Origin: Amycolatopsis thailandensis
Lineage (GTDB): Bacteria; Actinomycetota; Actinomycetes; Mycobacteriales; Pseudonocardiaceae
Length of the DNA: 64,000 nucleotides
Direction: 5' to 3'
Assembly: GCF_002234405.1 (NCBI RefSeq)
Contig: NZ_NMQT01000102.1
Location: 1-64,000 of the forward strand
Positions 50,775 through 59,678 of this stretch are shown here, one piece after another; position 1 is the first letter of the stretch, and each line of letters begins with the position of its first letter. The translations under genes and the position numbers were made by a program. The notes under the pieces were generated by a model. That model ran no database searches and was not told where the DNA came from. It saw nothing but the letters and a program-made list of their open reading frames with translations.

Positions 50775-51413
50775 ATGCCGACGAGCGCGCCACAGCACGA
50801 GCCGGAACAGGTCCCGTTCTGGTTCGATCCCGTGTGCCCGTGGGCGTGGATCACCTCCCGCTGGCTGCTGGAGGCCGAACAGGTCCGGCCGGTGCGCGCC
50901 GACTGGCGGCTCATGTCCTTGGCCTACCTCAACCTCGTCCAGCGCGACGCCAACCAGCTCGACGAGGGCTACCGGGACTTCATGGGCACCGCCTGGGGAC
51001 CGATCCGGGTGTGCGCGGCCGCCGCCCACCACCACGGGCCCGGGATCCTCGGGCCGCTCTACACCGCCATCGGCACCCGCCTGCACACCCAGCGCCGCCG
51101 CGAGGACCCCGCTGTCATCCCCGACGCCCTCACCGCCACCGGCCTTCCCGCATCCCTCGCCGAGGCCGCCGCGACCACCGAGTTCGACCAGGCCATCATC
51201 ACCTCCCACCACGAGGCGTTCGACGAGGTCGGACTCGACGTCGGCACACCCGTGCTGCGCATCCGCGGCACCGCGCTCTTCGGACCCGTCGTCACCCCCG
51301 CACCCCGCGGTGAGGCCGCCGGACGACTCTGGGACGGCCTCACCGCGATCGCCGCCACCGAAGGCTTCTTCGAACTCAAACGCACCCGCACCCGCAAACC
51401 CAGCTTCGACTGA
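50775..51413 (+). CDS. DsbA-like thioredoxin-fold protein (Rv2466c-like)
   Basis: 212 residues, with GGAAGGACAA upstream. VPFWFDPVCPWAWITSRWLL holds a CPWA active site with a single Cys (Cys21). MSLAYLNL and GTPVLRIRGTALFGPVV (cis-Pro region) match the mycothiol-dependent Rv2466c family. Such proteins carry out mycothiol-linked reductions or conjugations in the cytoplasm. It may detoxify or reduce a pathway intermediate. Confidence 0.8.
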   Translation: MPTSAPQHEPEQVPFWFDPVCPWAWITSRWLLEAEQVRPVRADWRLMSLAYLNLVQRDANQLDEGYRDFMGTAWGPIRVCAAAAHHHGPGILGPLYTAIGTRLHTQRRREDPAVIPDALTATGLPASLAEAAATTEFDQAIITSHHEAFDEVGLDVGTPVLRIRGTALFGPVVTPAPRGEAAGRLWDGLTAIAATEGFFELKRTRTRKPSFD

Positions 51414-51490
51414 CCCGCCGCCTGCACAGCCCGGCGCACGCGCGCGGTCTTCCAGCCGCCGTATCCCCTTGACCAGTAAGGAAACACACC

Positions 51491-51901
51491 GTGGACACCG
51501 CGACAGCCCAGTTGCCGGACGGCAAGTTCGAGATCGGCAAGACCTTCACCTTCGAGGCAGGACACCGGCTTACCGGCCTGCCGCCCGAGCACAAGTGCTC
51601 ACGCCAGCACGGCCACAGCTACACCGTCGAAATCATCCTCACCGCCACCACGTTGCAGGCCCCCGGCTTCGTCACCGACTTCGCCGACCTCGACCCGGTC
51701 AAACAGTTCCTCGACCGCACCCTCGACCACCACAACCTTCCCGACGTCCTGCCCATCGAACCCACCTCCGAACTGCTCGCCCAGTACCTCGCCGGCTGGT
51801 TCCTCCAGCACGTCGAACCCACCATCCACGGGGAGCTGATCGCCGTCCGGGTCCGCGAAACCGGCCGCAGCTGGGCCCAGTTCACCGTGGACCGCCCATG
51901 A
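51491..51901 (+). CDS. queD: 6-carboxy-5,6,7,8-tetrahydropterin synthase (QueD)
   Basis: 136 residues from GTG 51491. Zinc ligands His25 (EAGHRL), His40 and His42 (RQHGHSY) and catalytic Cys36 (KCSRQHGH) are all present, as is the DHHNLPD block and the C-terminal Glu of VRVRETG. It converts dihydroneopterin triphosphate into 6-carboxytetrahydropterin, the first committed step of 7-deazapurine biosynthesis. It is coupled to queE by ATGA. GTP cyclohydrolase is not in the window and is presumably supplied by the housekeeping folate pathway. Confidence 0.93.
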   Translation: MDTATAQLPDGKFEIGKTFTFEAGHRLTGLPPEHKCSRQHGHSYTVEIILTATTLQAPGFVTDFADLDPVKQFLDRTLDHHNLPDVLPIEPTSELLAQYLAGWFLQHVEPTIHGELIAVRVRETGRSWAQFTVDRP

Positions 51902-52644
51902 CCACACCCCGCACGCTCCCCCTCGCGCCCGCACACCCAGGCGATCGCGCCCGGCTGATCGTCGCGGAATGCTTCGGGATCCAGACCCCGACCTTCCAGG
52001 GCGAAGGCCCCAGCTGCGGGCAACCGGCCCTGTTCATCCGGCTGTCCCGCTGCAACCTCACCTGCGCCCGCTGCGACACCAAGTACACCTGGGACTGGAC
52101 GACCTACGACCCCCGCGCAGAATCGACCCGGCGCAGCGGCGCCGACCTCGCCGACTGGGCCACGACGTCGCCGGTCGATCTCGTCGTCATCACCGGCGGC
52201 GAACCGCTCATCCAGCAACGCGGGCTCATCCCCGTCGTCCACCGCCTGCTGGAGTCCGGCAAACGCATCGAGGTCGAGACCAACGGCACCCTGCCGCCCG
52301 ACCCCGCGCTGCTCGTCGAGGGCGTCACGTTCAACGTCTCCCCCAAACTCGCCAGCTTCGGCGTCGACGAACGCCGCAGCATCATCCCCCACGCCCTGGA
52401 CGCCTTCGCCGCCTCAGGCCGGGCCGTCTTCAAGTTCGTCGCCTCCACGCGTCCCGACCTCGACCGCATCGCCGACCTCGCCGACACCCACCACCTGGCC
52501 CCGATCTGGGTCATGCCCGAAGGCGCCAGCGACACCGAGATCGCCGCCCGGACCCGCGACCTCGCCGGCGCCGTCGCCGCCCGCCGCTGGAACTTCACCA
52601 CCCGCCTGCACATTCACGCCTTCGACGGCGCCCGCGGCCGCTAA
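51898..52644 (+). CDS. queE: 7-carboxy-7-deazaguanine synthase (QueE)
   Basis: 248 residues. TPTFQGEGPSCG is the QueE N-terminal block, the cluster motif is CNLTCARC (Cys52, Cys56, Cys59), and VITGGEPL, VETNGT and NVSPKLAS follow in the expected order. This radical SAM enzyme contracts 6-carboxytetrahydropterin to CDG. No queC follows. The gene ends the biosynthetic set. Confidence 0.94.
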   Translation: MTTPRTLPLAPAHPGDRARLIVAECFGIQTPTFQGEGPSCGQPALFIRLSRCNLTCARCDTKYTWDWTTYDPRAESTRRSGADLADWATTSPVDLVVITGGEPLIQQRGLIPVVHRLLESGKRIEVETNGTLPPDPALLVEGVTFNVSPKLASFGVDERRSIIPHALDAFAASGRAVFKFVASTRPDLDRIADLADTHHLAPIWVMPEGASDTEIAARTRDLAGAVAARRWNFTTRLHIHAFDGARGR

Positions 52645-52858
52645 CGACACATTCACTCACGCGGGCCCCTGTTTCAGGCGCCCCGCCTGCGCGACGCGTG
52701 GCGCCATCGTCCCGCGCGCCGGCGACTAGTACAGTGCGCGGACCTTCCCTTGCACCCAAGTCGCTGATCACGGGATGCGGGTCGTGCTCGTCGTAGCCCA
52801 CGACAGGCAAACGAAGCCGCCGCCCGCGACGCGAACCCCGAACAGCCGAAAGCGTCCC

Positions 52859-53419
52859 GTGCCGATCACCGACACCGACATCCGCGCCGCCGTCACCACC
52901 CACCTCGACCATCATCCAGGCGACGCAGCGGCCCTGACCGAACCGCTCACCCTGCTCGGCCAAGGCACCGATTTCGCCTCACGCCGGACTTTTCCCATGC
53001 ACGTCACCGTCGGCGCGCTCCTGGTCCGCCGCAACACCCACATCCTGCTCATCGACCACCGCGCGTACGGGATCAAGCTCCAACCCGGCGGGCACCTCGA
53101 ACCGACCGACACCAGCCTCACCGACGCGGCGCTACGCGAACTCATCGAAGAAACCGGCGTCGACCGCCACAAGATCACGCTGGCGTCGACGATCCCCGCC
53201 TACGTCGAATACGGCGCGGTCCCCGCCAGGCCGAGTAAAGACGAGCCGCCCCACTTCCATCTCGACATCGGCTACACCTTCACCACCATCGATGGTGAGA
53301 TCGGGCGCTTGCAAGACGTCGAGGTAACCGGCGCCTCCTGGCACACCCTCGCCGACGCCGAACAACAACTAGGGCGCCGCATCACCCGAGCCATCGGCGC
53401 TCCCGCGCGTTCCGGCTGA
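52859..53419 (+). CDS. Nudix hydrolase
   Basis: About 186 residues from GTG 52859; an in-frame ATG at 52775 would add 28 less plausible residues. The Nudix box runs PGGHLEPTDTSLTDAALREL then IEETGV. A long insert after it (AYVEYGAVPARPSKDEPPHF) fits ADP-sugar-type pyrophosphatases. It lies 215 bases past queE and may or may not belong to the cluster. Confidence 0.83.
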   Translation: MPITDTDIRAAVTTHLDHHPGDAAALTEPLTLLGQGTDFASRRTFPMHVTVGALLVRRNTHILLIDHRAYGIKLQPGGHLEPTDTSLTDAALRELIEETGVDRHKITLASTIPAYVEYGAVPARPSKDEPPHFHLDIGYTFTTIDGEIGRLQDVEVTGASWHTLADAEQQLGRRITRAIGAPARSG

Positions 53420-53627
53420 CCCCAGCACGACACTTACATGACCTTCAGCAGGGAAGGCCGATCGTCTCGGCAGGTTGCGCTGCACGCGGGGATTCGGTCC
53501 GTGGTCCGCGCTCGGGGCCCGCCGCGCCGCGACGGTCATCGGTCCATCTCCGGCACGTCTGCATAGGCCACAGTGGGCTGTCACAGTCGCGGCGACAGCG
53601 CGAACGGGCGAGCGGGGAGAACGCACG

Positions 53628-54272
53628 ATGGAGCAGAAGAGCGGCATGACCGCGCCTTCCAGACTGGCGGTTGAGCTGAGCGGGGCACTGATGGTGACAC
53701 TGATCCTGACCGCATGCACACCAGGACCAGCAGACACTCCACTTCCGGGGCCCACGGCGACCCGGACGATCGGGCTAACGACAACAAAGCCGCCGTACGC
53801 GGGCGCGCCCGCGGTGCGTGACCCGCTTCCGGCCACAGTGGTCGCCGGTGATCCGTGCACGACGGCTCTTACCCCTGAGCAGGTGAAGCAGGTACTGGAT
53901 ACCGGGGTCACCGGGAAACGTGACCCCGGGGAATGGCCAGGGCCGACCTGCCTGTGGGAGAACCCGGTGACGGCGCGGACGATCAGGGTCGCCTACGCGA
54001 CGAAGCGCCGCGACGGCCTGAGCGCGGTGTATCCCTCGACAAGCCCGGACGAAGGAGGGGTCTGGCGGGAGCTGATCGTCGCCGGATTCCCGGCGGTGGC
54101 CACCACGCGCGATCCGCAATGGCACTGCACGGTCACACTCGGCCTGGCCGACGACGTCTCGGCGGAGGTTTCGCTTATCGGGCGCACCGACAACCGTGGT
54201 GACTGGTGCAAGGACGCCGAGAAGACAGCCGAGCTGGTCGTCCGCACACTGAAGGACCGAGCCGGACGATGA
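53628..54272 (+). CDS. DUF3558-type lipoprotein
   Basis: 214 residues. The signal peptide ends in a lipobox LILTAC, with Cys at about residue 30, so the protein is lipid-anchored outside the membrane. A Pro/Thr-rich linker leads to a domain with GDPCTTALTPEQVKQVLDTG, CLWENPVT and a final WCKDAEKTAELVVRTL. This is the layout of the actinobacterial DUF3558 family. GGGGAGAAC precedes the ATG. Confidence 0.82.
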   Translation: MEQKSGMTAPSRLAVELSGALMVTLILTACTPGPADTPLPGPTATRTIGLTTTKPPYAGAPAVRDPLPATVVAGDPCTTALTPEQVKQVLDTGVTGKRDPGEWPGPTCLWENPVTARTIRVAYATKRRDGLSAVYPSTSPDEGGVWRELIVAGFPAVATTRDPQWHCTVTLGLADDVSAEVSLIGRTDNRGDWCKDAEKTAELVVRTLKDRAGR

Positions 54273-54374
54273 CGGCACCATCGTCCCGCCCGCCGCCCGA
54301 CTGCACTGGATAAGGATTCGTCCGGCACGGCTCGTGCTAACGCAGTCACAAGGTGGCCCGGTAGGACGCGCGGC

Positions 54375-55109
54375 ATGATTGTGCCCATGGCAGCCGTAGC
54401 ACCGACGATCGTGGCGACCTCGATGGGACTCAACCGCGCTCGCGCGCCGTGGCAACCCGGACCGGCTTTCGCTCACGCCGCCGATCTGGCCCGCCCGGAC
54501 GGCACACCACGGCTGTGCGTGCTGACCACCGCCGGACCGGACGCGGAGCAGCCCGCCCTCCGCGCCCGTTTCCGGGCGGCCTTCGCCGACGACCGCTACG
54601 GGCTGTCCGTGCTCGGCTCGCTCGACGACCCCGGCGTCGACGACATCGGCGCCCACCTCGCCGCCCAGGACGTCATCTGGGTCGACCGCGGCAACCTCGC
54701 GACAGCGCTCAAGGCGTGGCGGGACCACGGCGTCGACGCGATCCTCCGGGACTGCTGGCGCGCGGGTGTCGTGCTGGCAGGCGAGAGCGCGGGCAGCCTC
54801 TGCTGGTTCGCCAACGGAATCACCGACTCCTCCGGCACACTCGGCCCGTACTCGAACGGTCTCGGATTCCTCCCGTACGCCAACTGCGTGCACTACGCGG
54901 ACCGCCGCGACGAGTTCCACCGGATGTTCGCCAACGGGGACGCCAGCACCGGGTACGCCACCGACACGGGCGCGGGCCTGGTGTTCCAGGGCGAGAAGAT
55001 CGTCGCGATCAGTGACCGCAAGAACGCCGGCGCCTACCGGATCCAGCGCGCCGAAGACGGCACCGTCACCGAGACCGCCTTGACAGTGGAGAGGCTCAAG
55101 CGGGTCTAG
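54375..55109 (+). CDS. Peptidase E-like serine peptidase (S51 family)
   Basis: 244 residues. AGVVLAGESAGSLCWF contains the nucleophile Ser of the G-x-S-A-G-S strand, and IWVDRGNLATALKAWRDHGV is the Gly-rich loop of this family. Members cleave Asp-x dipeptides or cyanophycin-like polymers in the cytoplasm. It stands alone between unrelated genes. Confidence 0.85.
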   Translation: MIVPMAAVAPTIVATSMGLNRARAPWQPGPAFAHAADLARPDGTPRLCVLTTAGPDAEQPALRARFRAAFADDRYGLSVLGSLDDPGVDDIGAHLAAQDVIWVDRGNLATALKAWRDHGVDAILRDCWRAGVVLAGESAGSLCWFANGITDSSGTLGPYSNGLGFLPYANCVHYADRRDEFHRMFANGDASTGYATDTGAGLVFQGEKIVAISDRKNAGAYRIQRAEDGTVTETALTVERLKRV

Positions 55110-55860
55110 CACCGCCGGCCCCGACCCCGGTGCACCTGGTGGGACGTGCGACGGGTACAAGAAAGGTGCGGACTCCCCATAGACGGCAAAGTCGGACCAC
55201 AGACCTGGCGATGCTTGCGCCGGGGCGGCGAAGTCTGATCAGCGTACGGAGTCCACGACGGGCGCCCGCTCCCGTCGTGGACATCCATCCGAGGAAGACA
55301 CCCCACCTCATCGCCAGCGCGGTGATCCAGTCGAGGTACCTGCCTGCAGGATCGCGCAGGGTTGCACCACGCGATGGTTTCGTCTTGCGTCGTGATCAGG
55401 TCGGCGCCGCCGACCGCCTCCAGCAGCCACGGCATGGCCCACGACTCGGCTACACACCTCCCCTCGCCCACACCGGCTTCCCCTCCGCTCAACGCGGAAC
55501 CGTTCCCGTTCACGGCCGCGTACCCGACCAGATCTGCTCCCTGGTCGCCGTGGCCTCAGAGATCGAGGCCGCTGTCGGCGACGACGCCCAGATCCGGGAA
55601 CAGGCTGATCTCCGCGACGATCGTTTCGATCACTGTCTGGCCGGACACGACACTGCTCTCCGTCGACGCCCGTCAGTTCCCGCAGTCGCGCATCCACGTG
55701 CAACTCGACGAGGGTCTCGAAGTGGACGATCTCGCCATCGCGAACAACGACGACGGCTAACGGCTAGGCCTATTGGCCGTCAAGTCACCGCCCCGCCAGG
55801 GCGTTTCGCCGAGCGTAGACCGAGCACACAGGCTGACGACGTCGCCCCCGATGAGGTGCG
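55110..55860. other. Gene-poor region with a frame-broken remnant
   Basis: Plus-strand coding-like sequence occurs in two frames between about 55520 and 55760: QICSLVAVASEIEAAVGDDA, then, shifted by one, VDARQFPQSRIHVQLDEGLE and DDLAIANNDDG with a TAA at 55760. It is probably a frameshifted small gene. The rest of the 750 bases shows nothing. CGTCGTGGAC with CCACGACGGGCG at 55252-55281 forms a short inverted repeat. Confidence 0.4.
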
Positions 55861-56115
55861 ATGACCGACCAGAACAGTGTCCCCCGCGGAATGCGCAACC
55901 CGGCCGGCCGGGATCGTGGGCGCCAGAAACTGTCGGATGGAGCCACTAGCGTGGCGCGTGTGCCCGCCCACACCATCATCAAGCCACCCTTGCCACGTCG
56001 CCACCCCGTCCTGGACCACGAGGGCCCTGAGAATCTCTGGCCAGGACTGATCCGATGGGCCCGCGACGAGAAGGTCGCTGCTGACCTCACCAAGGGCAGC
56101 AGCGACCACCGATGA
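55861..56115 (+). CDS. Hypothetical small protein, 84 aa
   Basis: ATG 55861 follows GATGAGGTGCG. The product ends ENLWPGLIRWARDEKVAADL and overlaps the methyltransferase start by ATGA, which supports translation. The N-terminal half is polar and may be disordered. No family is recognised. Confidence 0.48.
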   Translation: MTDQNSVPRGMRNPAGRDRGRQKLSDGATSVARVPAHTIIKPPLPRRHPVLDHEGPENLWPGLIRWARDEKVAADLTKGSSDHR

Positions 56116-56765
56116 CCGCCGCCTATTGGGATCGCTACGCCACCCGCACAGCCGCCCCCGACCATGACGACCACTCCGTTCCGGCGCTGGGGTGGACGCA
56201 GTATCCCGGCCACGGGCCAGGGGCCGAACTCCTCGGCGACCCGCACTCCACTCTCGAGCTGGGATGCGGCCGCGGTGACGCGGTCGCATCCCTGGCCGGA
56301 CAAGGGGTCGACGCCACCGGCGTGGACGTCTCCGCCGTGCACTGCGAGCAAGCACGGCACCGCTACGGCACCATCGCGGGCGCGCGCTTCGAGCACACCG
56401 ACGTACTGGAGTATCTGGCCGCGGCAGACCGGGCCTGGGACGCGATCTACTCGATCTGGGGCGCGCTCTGGTTTCTCGACCCCGCGGTGCTGCTACCGCT
56501 CATCCACGAACACCTGACGCCGGGCGGAAGGCTGGTGTTCTCCCACGCTCCCCCGGTTCCCAGCGCCTACGGACGGCAAGGAATGTACGGCGCCGCGTTC
56601 ACCGCCGAACCCGTGTGGATCTATCGGTGGTCATACGAGCCCGACATGTGGGCGGAGTTGTTGCGCAGCAACGGCTTCGACCACATCCGTGCGCGGGTCG
56701 AGCCCGCTCCGGAACCGGGACACCTGGGAACCCTCATCGTGGAAGCTGGGCACGCACACGGATGA
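56112..56765 (+). CDS. SAM-dependent methyltransferase
   Basis: 217 residues with motif I TLELGCGRGDA, post-I ATGVDVSAVHCEQA, and YSIWGALWFLDP in the motif IV region. The C-terminal part holds a hydrophobic VWIYRWSYEPDMWAELL that probably shapes the substrate pocket. The substrate is unknown. It is coupled to the small upstream gene by ATGA. Confidence 0.84.
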   Translation: MTAAYWDRYATRTAAPDHDDHSVPALGWTQYPGHGPGAELLGDPHSTLELGCGRGDAVASLAGQGVDATGVDVSAVHCEQARHRYGTIAGARFEHTDVLEYLAAADRAWDAIYSIWGALWFLDPAVLLPLIHEHLTPGGRLVFSHAPPVPSAYGRQGMYGAAFTAEPVWIYRWSYEPDMWAELLRSNGFDHIRARVEPAPEPGHLGTLIVEAGHAHG

Positions 56766-56869
56766 AGCGCTGCCAAGAACGGTGAATTCGCCAATATGGC
56801 CGCAGAATGTGGCCGCGACTCGGCAGCACTGCGAAGCCGAATCGGCTAAGCGATGCTTCGCGACCTGGT

Positions 56870-57628
56870 CTACCCCAGAGCGATCACCGCGACGGTAGCG
56901 TCGTCGGCCTGGCCATCCTGCGTGTACCGGGCCGCTGCGGCGACGAGCGCATCGGCGAGCGCAGCCGAATCATGGTGGCTGGCCCGGACGAGCGCGGTCA
57001 TCTGGTCGTGGGTCAGTGCGTCGTGGACGCCGTCGGTGGTGAGCAGGACCAGCCGGTCGTCGGTGAGCACGGTCGGGGCGGTGCCGACGCTGGATCGGGC
57101 GAGGGTGACGCGCTGGAGATGGTCTTGGGCGGCGGCCTGGGCCTCGGTGTGTCCTTGGTGGCGCAGCTGCTGGCCGTGGGTGTGGTCCTCGGTCAGACGG
57201 TGTAGAACCGCGCCGTCCCACGTGTAGGCGCGGGCGCGGCCGACGTGCACGACGGTCGTCGGGGCTCCCGGCCGGACCACCGCCACCGCGGCGACACCGT
57301 CGACGTCGGCGAACCGTTGTCCCGGGTCGGCGATCATCCTGCCCGCGTCCAGCAAGCCTTGCAGCGCGCCGTACCTGGCGGCGTAGCGGGCGGCGGCCTG
57401 CGCGCACACCGCCATCGTGGCCGCGGTCTCCGCGCTGGTGCCCTTGCCGTCGACAACGGCGGCCGAGACGGTCCCGGCGGTGGCGTAGTGGGCGACGGCG
57501 GCCGCGTCACAATTCCGTGTCCGGCCACCACCGGCCCGGGTGGCCGTGGCGACCGTCGTGGTGCGGCCTCGCTCAACGCGAGGTGCTAGCAGTTCCCACG
57601 TTCGGACGGTCGAGGTCGTGCTCGTCAT
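56870..57628 (-). CDS. PP2C-type serine/threonine phosphatase
   Basis: 252 residues from ATG 57628 (AGGGACAGG upstream). The PP2C acidic positions appear as NCDAAAVAHY, AAVVDGKGTSAETAATMAVC, VLLTTDGVHDAL and DGQADDATVAVIALG. It should dephosphorylate Ser/Thr in proteins, opposing Hanks-type kinases. The canonical D-G-x-G of the family is D-G-K-G here. No kinase is nearby. Confidence 0.85.
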   Translation of the reverse strand: MTSTTSTVRTWELLAPRVERGRTTTVATATRAGGGRTRNCDAAAVAHYATAGTVSAAVVDGKGTSAETAATMAVCAQAAARYAARYGALQGLLDAGRMIADPGQRFADVDGVAAVAVVRPGAPTTVVHVGRARAYTWDGAVLHRLTEDHTHGQQLRHQGHTEAQAAAQDHLQRVTLARSSVGTAPTVLTDDRLVLLTTDGVHDALTHDQMTALVRASHHDSAALADALVAAAARYTQDGQADDATVAVIALG

Positions 57629-57966
57629 GGTCCTGTCCCTTCGGTTGGCGGCCCGGATATCTGTCCGGGCCGTTGTGCCACCCACTCTGGGGTCGCGGCG
57701 TTGCGGAAACCGTTGCGACAAGCGTGGCAGGACAGTGTGGGAACGCTGTTGGATCCGCGTTGGACTCCTGGACGGGGCAGGGCGACACCCGTTTCGGCGC
57801 ACTGTCCGTGTCGGCGGGCGGGTCGGCGGGAGTTCAGCGATCGCGGGCAGGGCTGGCGCACGCGTCGCCCACGGCAGGTTTTGGACTGGCCCCTGGCAGC
57901 GAGGGGGAGGTACTGCCAGGGAACCAGGTTCTTGGAGATCGTCGACTGGACCGGGCCCGTTACCAA
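57625..57966 (-). CDS. Possible small protein upstream of the PP2C gene
   Basis: A 113-codon frame ends exactly over the PP2C start (ATGA overlap). It contains SCHACRNGFRNAATPEWVAQ, a CxxC pair, but is otherwise Arg/Pro-rich, with middling codon composition. No family is recognised. The overlap is the main support. Confidence 0.3.
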   Translation of the reverse strand: MVTGPVQSTISKNLVPWQYLPLAARGQSKTCRGRRVRQPCPRSLNSRRPARRHGQCAETGVALPRPGVQRGSNSVPTLSCHACRNGFRNAATPEWVAQRPGQISGPPTEGTGP

Positions 57967-58041
57967 TCCGCCGCCGGCGCCGTTCTGGCACGGGCTGCCG
58001 GACGCGCGTCCTGCGTGCGGCGAACCCGGCTCTGACCCAGA

Positions 58042-58560
58042 TCAGCAGTGCCCGTCCGCGGCGAGCGGGTCGAAGCCGTCTTCCAGGTAGAACGCCGTTC
58101 CCGTGCGCTGGGCCTCGATGCAATATCGGAGGCGACGGGCCAGCGGCGGACGAAGCAGGTCCGTCGCCTCGACGGGAGTGCAGAACCTCAAGCTCTTCAC
58201 CTCTCGGTCCGCTGGCCGCACAGTGGCGATCTGCTCGGAGGAGAGGACCCCGCCGTCAAACACGTGGTTCGCCAAAGGTGGGCGGCCATCTGGTCGTGGC
58301 GGTGCCCAGTCTTCGACGAGCAGCCGGCCGATCCGCAGCGTGATGCCGAGTTCTTCTTCGGCTTCGCGGCGAGCGCACGCCCTCGGTGACTCGCCTCTGT
58401 TTAATGCGCCGCCAGGGATTTCGTAGACGTCGTCGGTCTGGTAGTTGGTTTCGACGAGCAACACACGGCCGTGCGCGTCCCGGCACAGGACACCACCGCT
58501 GCCGATCAACGCCGGAAGTGTGGCGTAGTACTCCGCCGGCGGCAGCCATCCCTGGTTCAT
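58042..58560 (-). CDS. Nudix hydrolase
   Basis: 172 residues from ATG 58560 (MNQGWLPPAEYYATLP). The Nudix box reads IPGGALNRGESPRACARREA then EEELGI, with the conserved Gly-Gly and REAEEELG core. Part before the box (GSGGVLCRDAHGRVLLVETN) matches the usual strand. The substrate is unknown. Upstream in-frame starts to 58596 lack support. Confidence 0.86.
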   Translation of the reverse strand: MNQGWLPPAEYYATLPALIGSGGVLCRDAHGRVLLVETNYQTDDVYEIPGGALNRGESPRACARREAEEELGITLRIGRLLVEDWAPPRPDGRPPLANHVFDGGVLSSEQIATVRPADREVKSLRFCTPVEATDLLRPPLARRLRYCIEAQRTGTAFYLEDGFDPLAADGHC

Positions 58561-58712
58561 GCCTAGCAACGCTACCGAGCCCACCGCGGTGAGCACCTCG
58601 TCACGAGCCAGGGTCTTGTGGTGCCCTCAGCCGCTGGACAGTCACCCGGTCGAGGTCCGCGTGACCTCAAGCAGGCACTGATTAGTGTTCTCGAAGTGCT
58701 CCAGAAGCGATA

Positions 58713-58949
58713 ATGCGGTCGGTTGTCGTGATGCGGGCGACTTCGTCGCTGTCGAGGGCGGATCAGGGTCATCAGCTCAGCCAGGACTGTCGGGTCGGCG
58801 TCGACGACGACACCGAAAGGGTCATCGAGCAGCGGGTGACCGCTGCCGAGGACCTGCACGCGCTCGCCGAGCAGTTCGTGGACCGCGCACTCGCCGACGA
58901 CCCGGAACTCAAAAAGCTATGGTGCGACGCTGACGACCGGCAACTCTGA
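58713..58949 (+). CDS. Hypothetical small helical protein, 78 aa
   Basis: From ATG 58713. The second half (DDDTERVIEQRVTAAEDLHA then AEQFVDRALADDPELKKLW) is strongly coding and helical. The first 25 residues look like random sequence, so the frame may be a C-terminal remnant of a longer gene. No family is recognised. Confidence 0.42.
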   Translation: MRSVVVMRATSSLSRADQGHQLSQDCRVGVDDDTERVIEQRVTAAEDLHALAEQFVDRALADDPELKKLWCDADDRQL

Positions 58950-59181
58950 CAGGACCAGGTCGGCCCACTACGCCACAAGGTTAACGTGGCCGGGCACGAG
59001 CTCTACGTCTAGTTCGTTCACCGAGGCTTTGTACGCCTGAGCTGCCCAGAGGCGAGTTCGCTGCGCAGACCGAGGCGTCGATCTCCAGAGGACCCTCGTG
59101 ACGGATTGTCGAGTATCTGGAACTATCGGCAACGGGAACGCTGCCGGTCGAAGGCCGGTGCGAAGTGAGGGGAGTCAGTCC

Positions 59182-59619
59182 ATGGGCCTGGAAGTCGCGG
59201 TGGGATTTTTGATCGCATGGGCGGCGGGGAAGGTACGCCGGGCGGGAAGCCAACTCGATGGTGTGGCCGACGCGGTTGTGGATGCGTCGGCCGTGCGACT
59301 GCGGGACGTGCTTCTACGAAAGCTGGGCGGTGACTCCGCGGTAAAGCGTCTGCAACTGGAGGCGGGCGAGACCGGTGACGTCAGTGACCTCACTCGGCAA
59401 CGAGTCAACTTGGCGATCGAGGACGCTGTCGAGCAGGACCCGCAGTTCGCCACCGAGTTGAAAGCTGCGATTGCGGAAGCAGCGAAAGATGACGACTTCG
59501 TTGCCACATACGGCACCACGACGGTGACCGGCACTGCGCATGCCCACGCCACAGGCAGCATCGCCATCGGCGCGGTCGGACGCGATGCCAACCTGGGGCA
59601 GGCCCCGGACCCTCGCTAA
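59182..59619 (+). CDS. Companion protein of the STAND ATPase, 145 aa
   Basis: ATG 59182 has GAGGGGAGT upstream. The N-terminus is hydrophobic (MGLEVAVGFLIAWAAGKVRR), followed by helical sequence and a Gly-rich end, GSIAIGAVGRDANLG. That end resembles GGIAVGIAGNVTIYQ at the N-terminus of the STAND protein encoded 59 bases downstream, so the two may share a small beta module and interact. A role as effector or sensor of the STAND protein is inference. Confidence 0.6.
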   Translation: MGLEVAVGFLIAWAAGKVRRAGSQLDGVADAVVDASAVRLRDVLLRKLGGDSAVKRLQLEAGETGDVSDLTRQRVNLAIEDAVEQDPQFATELKAAIAEAAKDDDFVATYGTTTVTGTAHAHATGSIAIGAVGRDANLGQAPDPR

Positions 59620-59678
59620 CCGGGGCCCGCGCGAGCCGACCCGCGCGCAGCCCCGCCGACAGTGCAGACGTCGACACC

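Noticed and set aside
43169..52644. DNA 7-deazaguanine modification (dpd-type) system
   Set aside because: No DpdA-like transglycosylase, DpdB or DpdC was recognised, so a small-molecule pathway is more likely than DNA modification.
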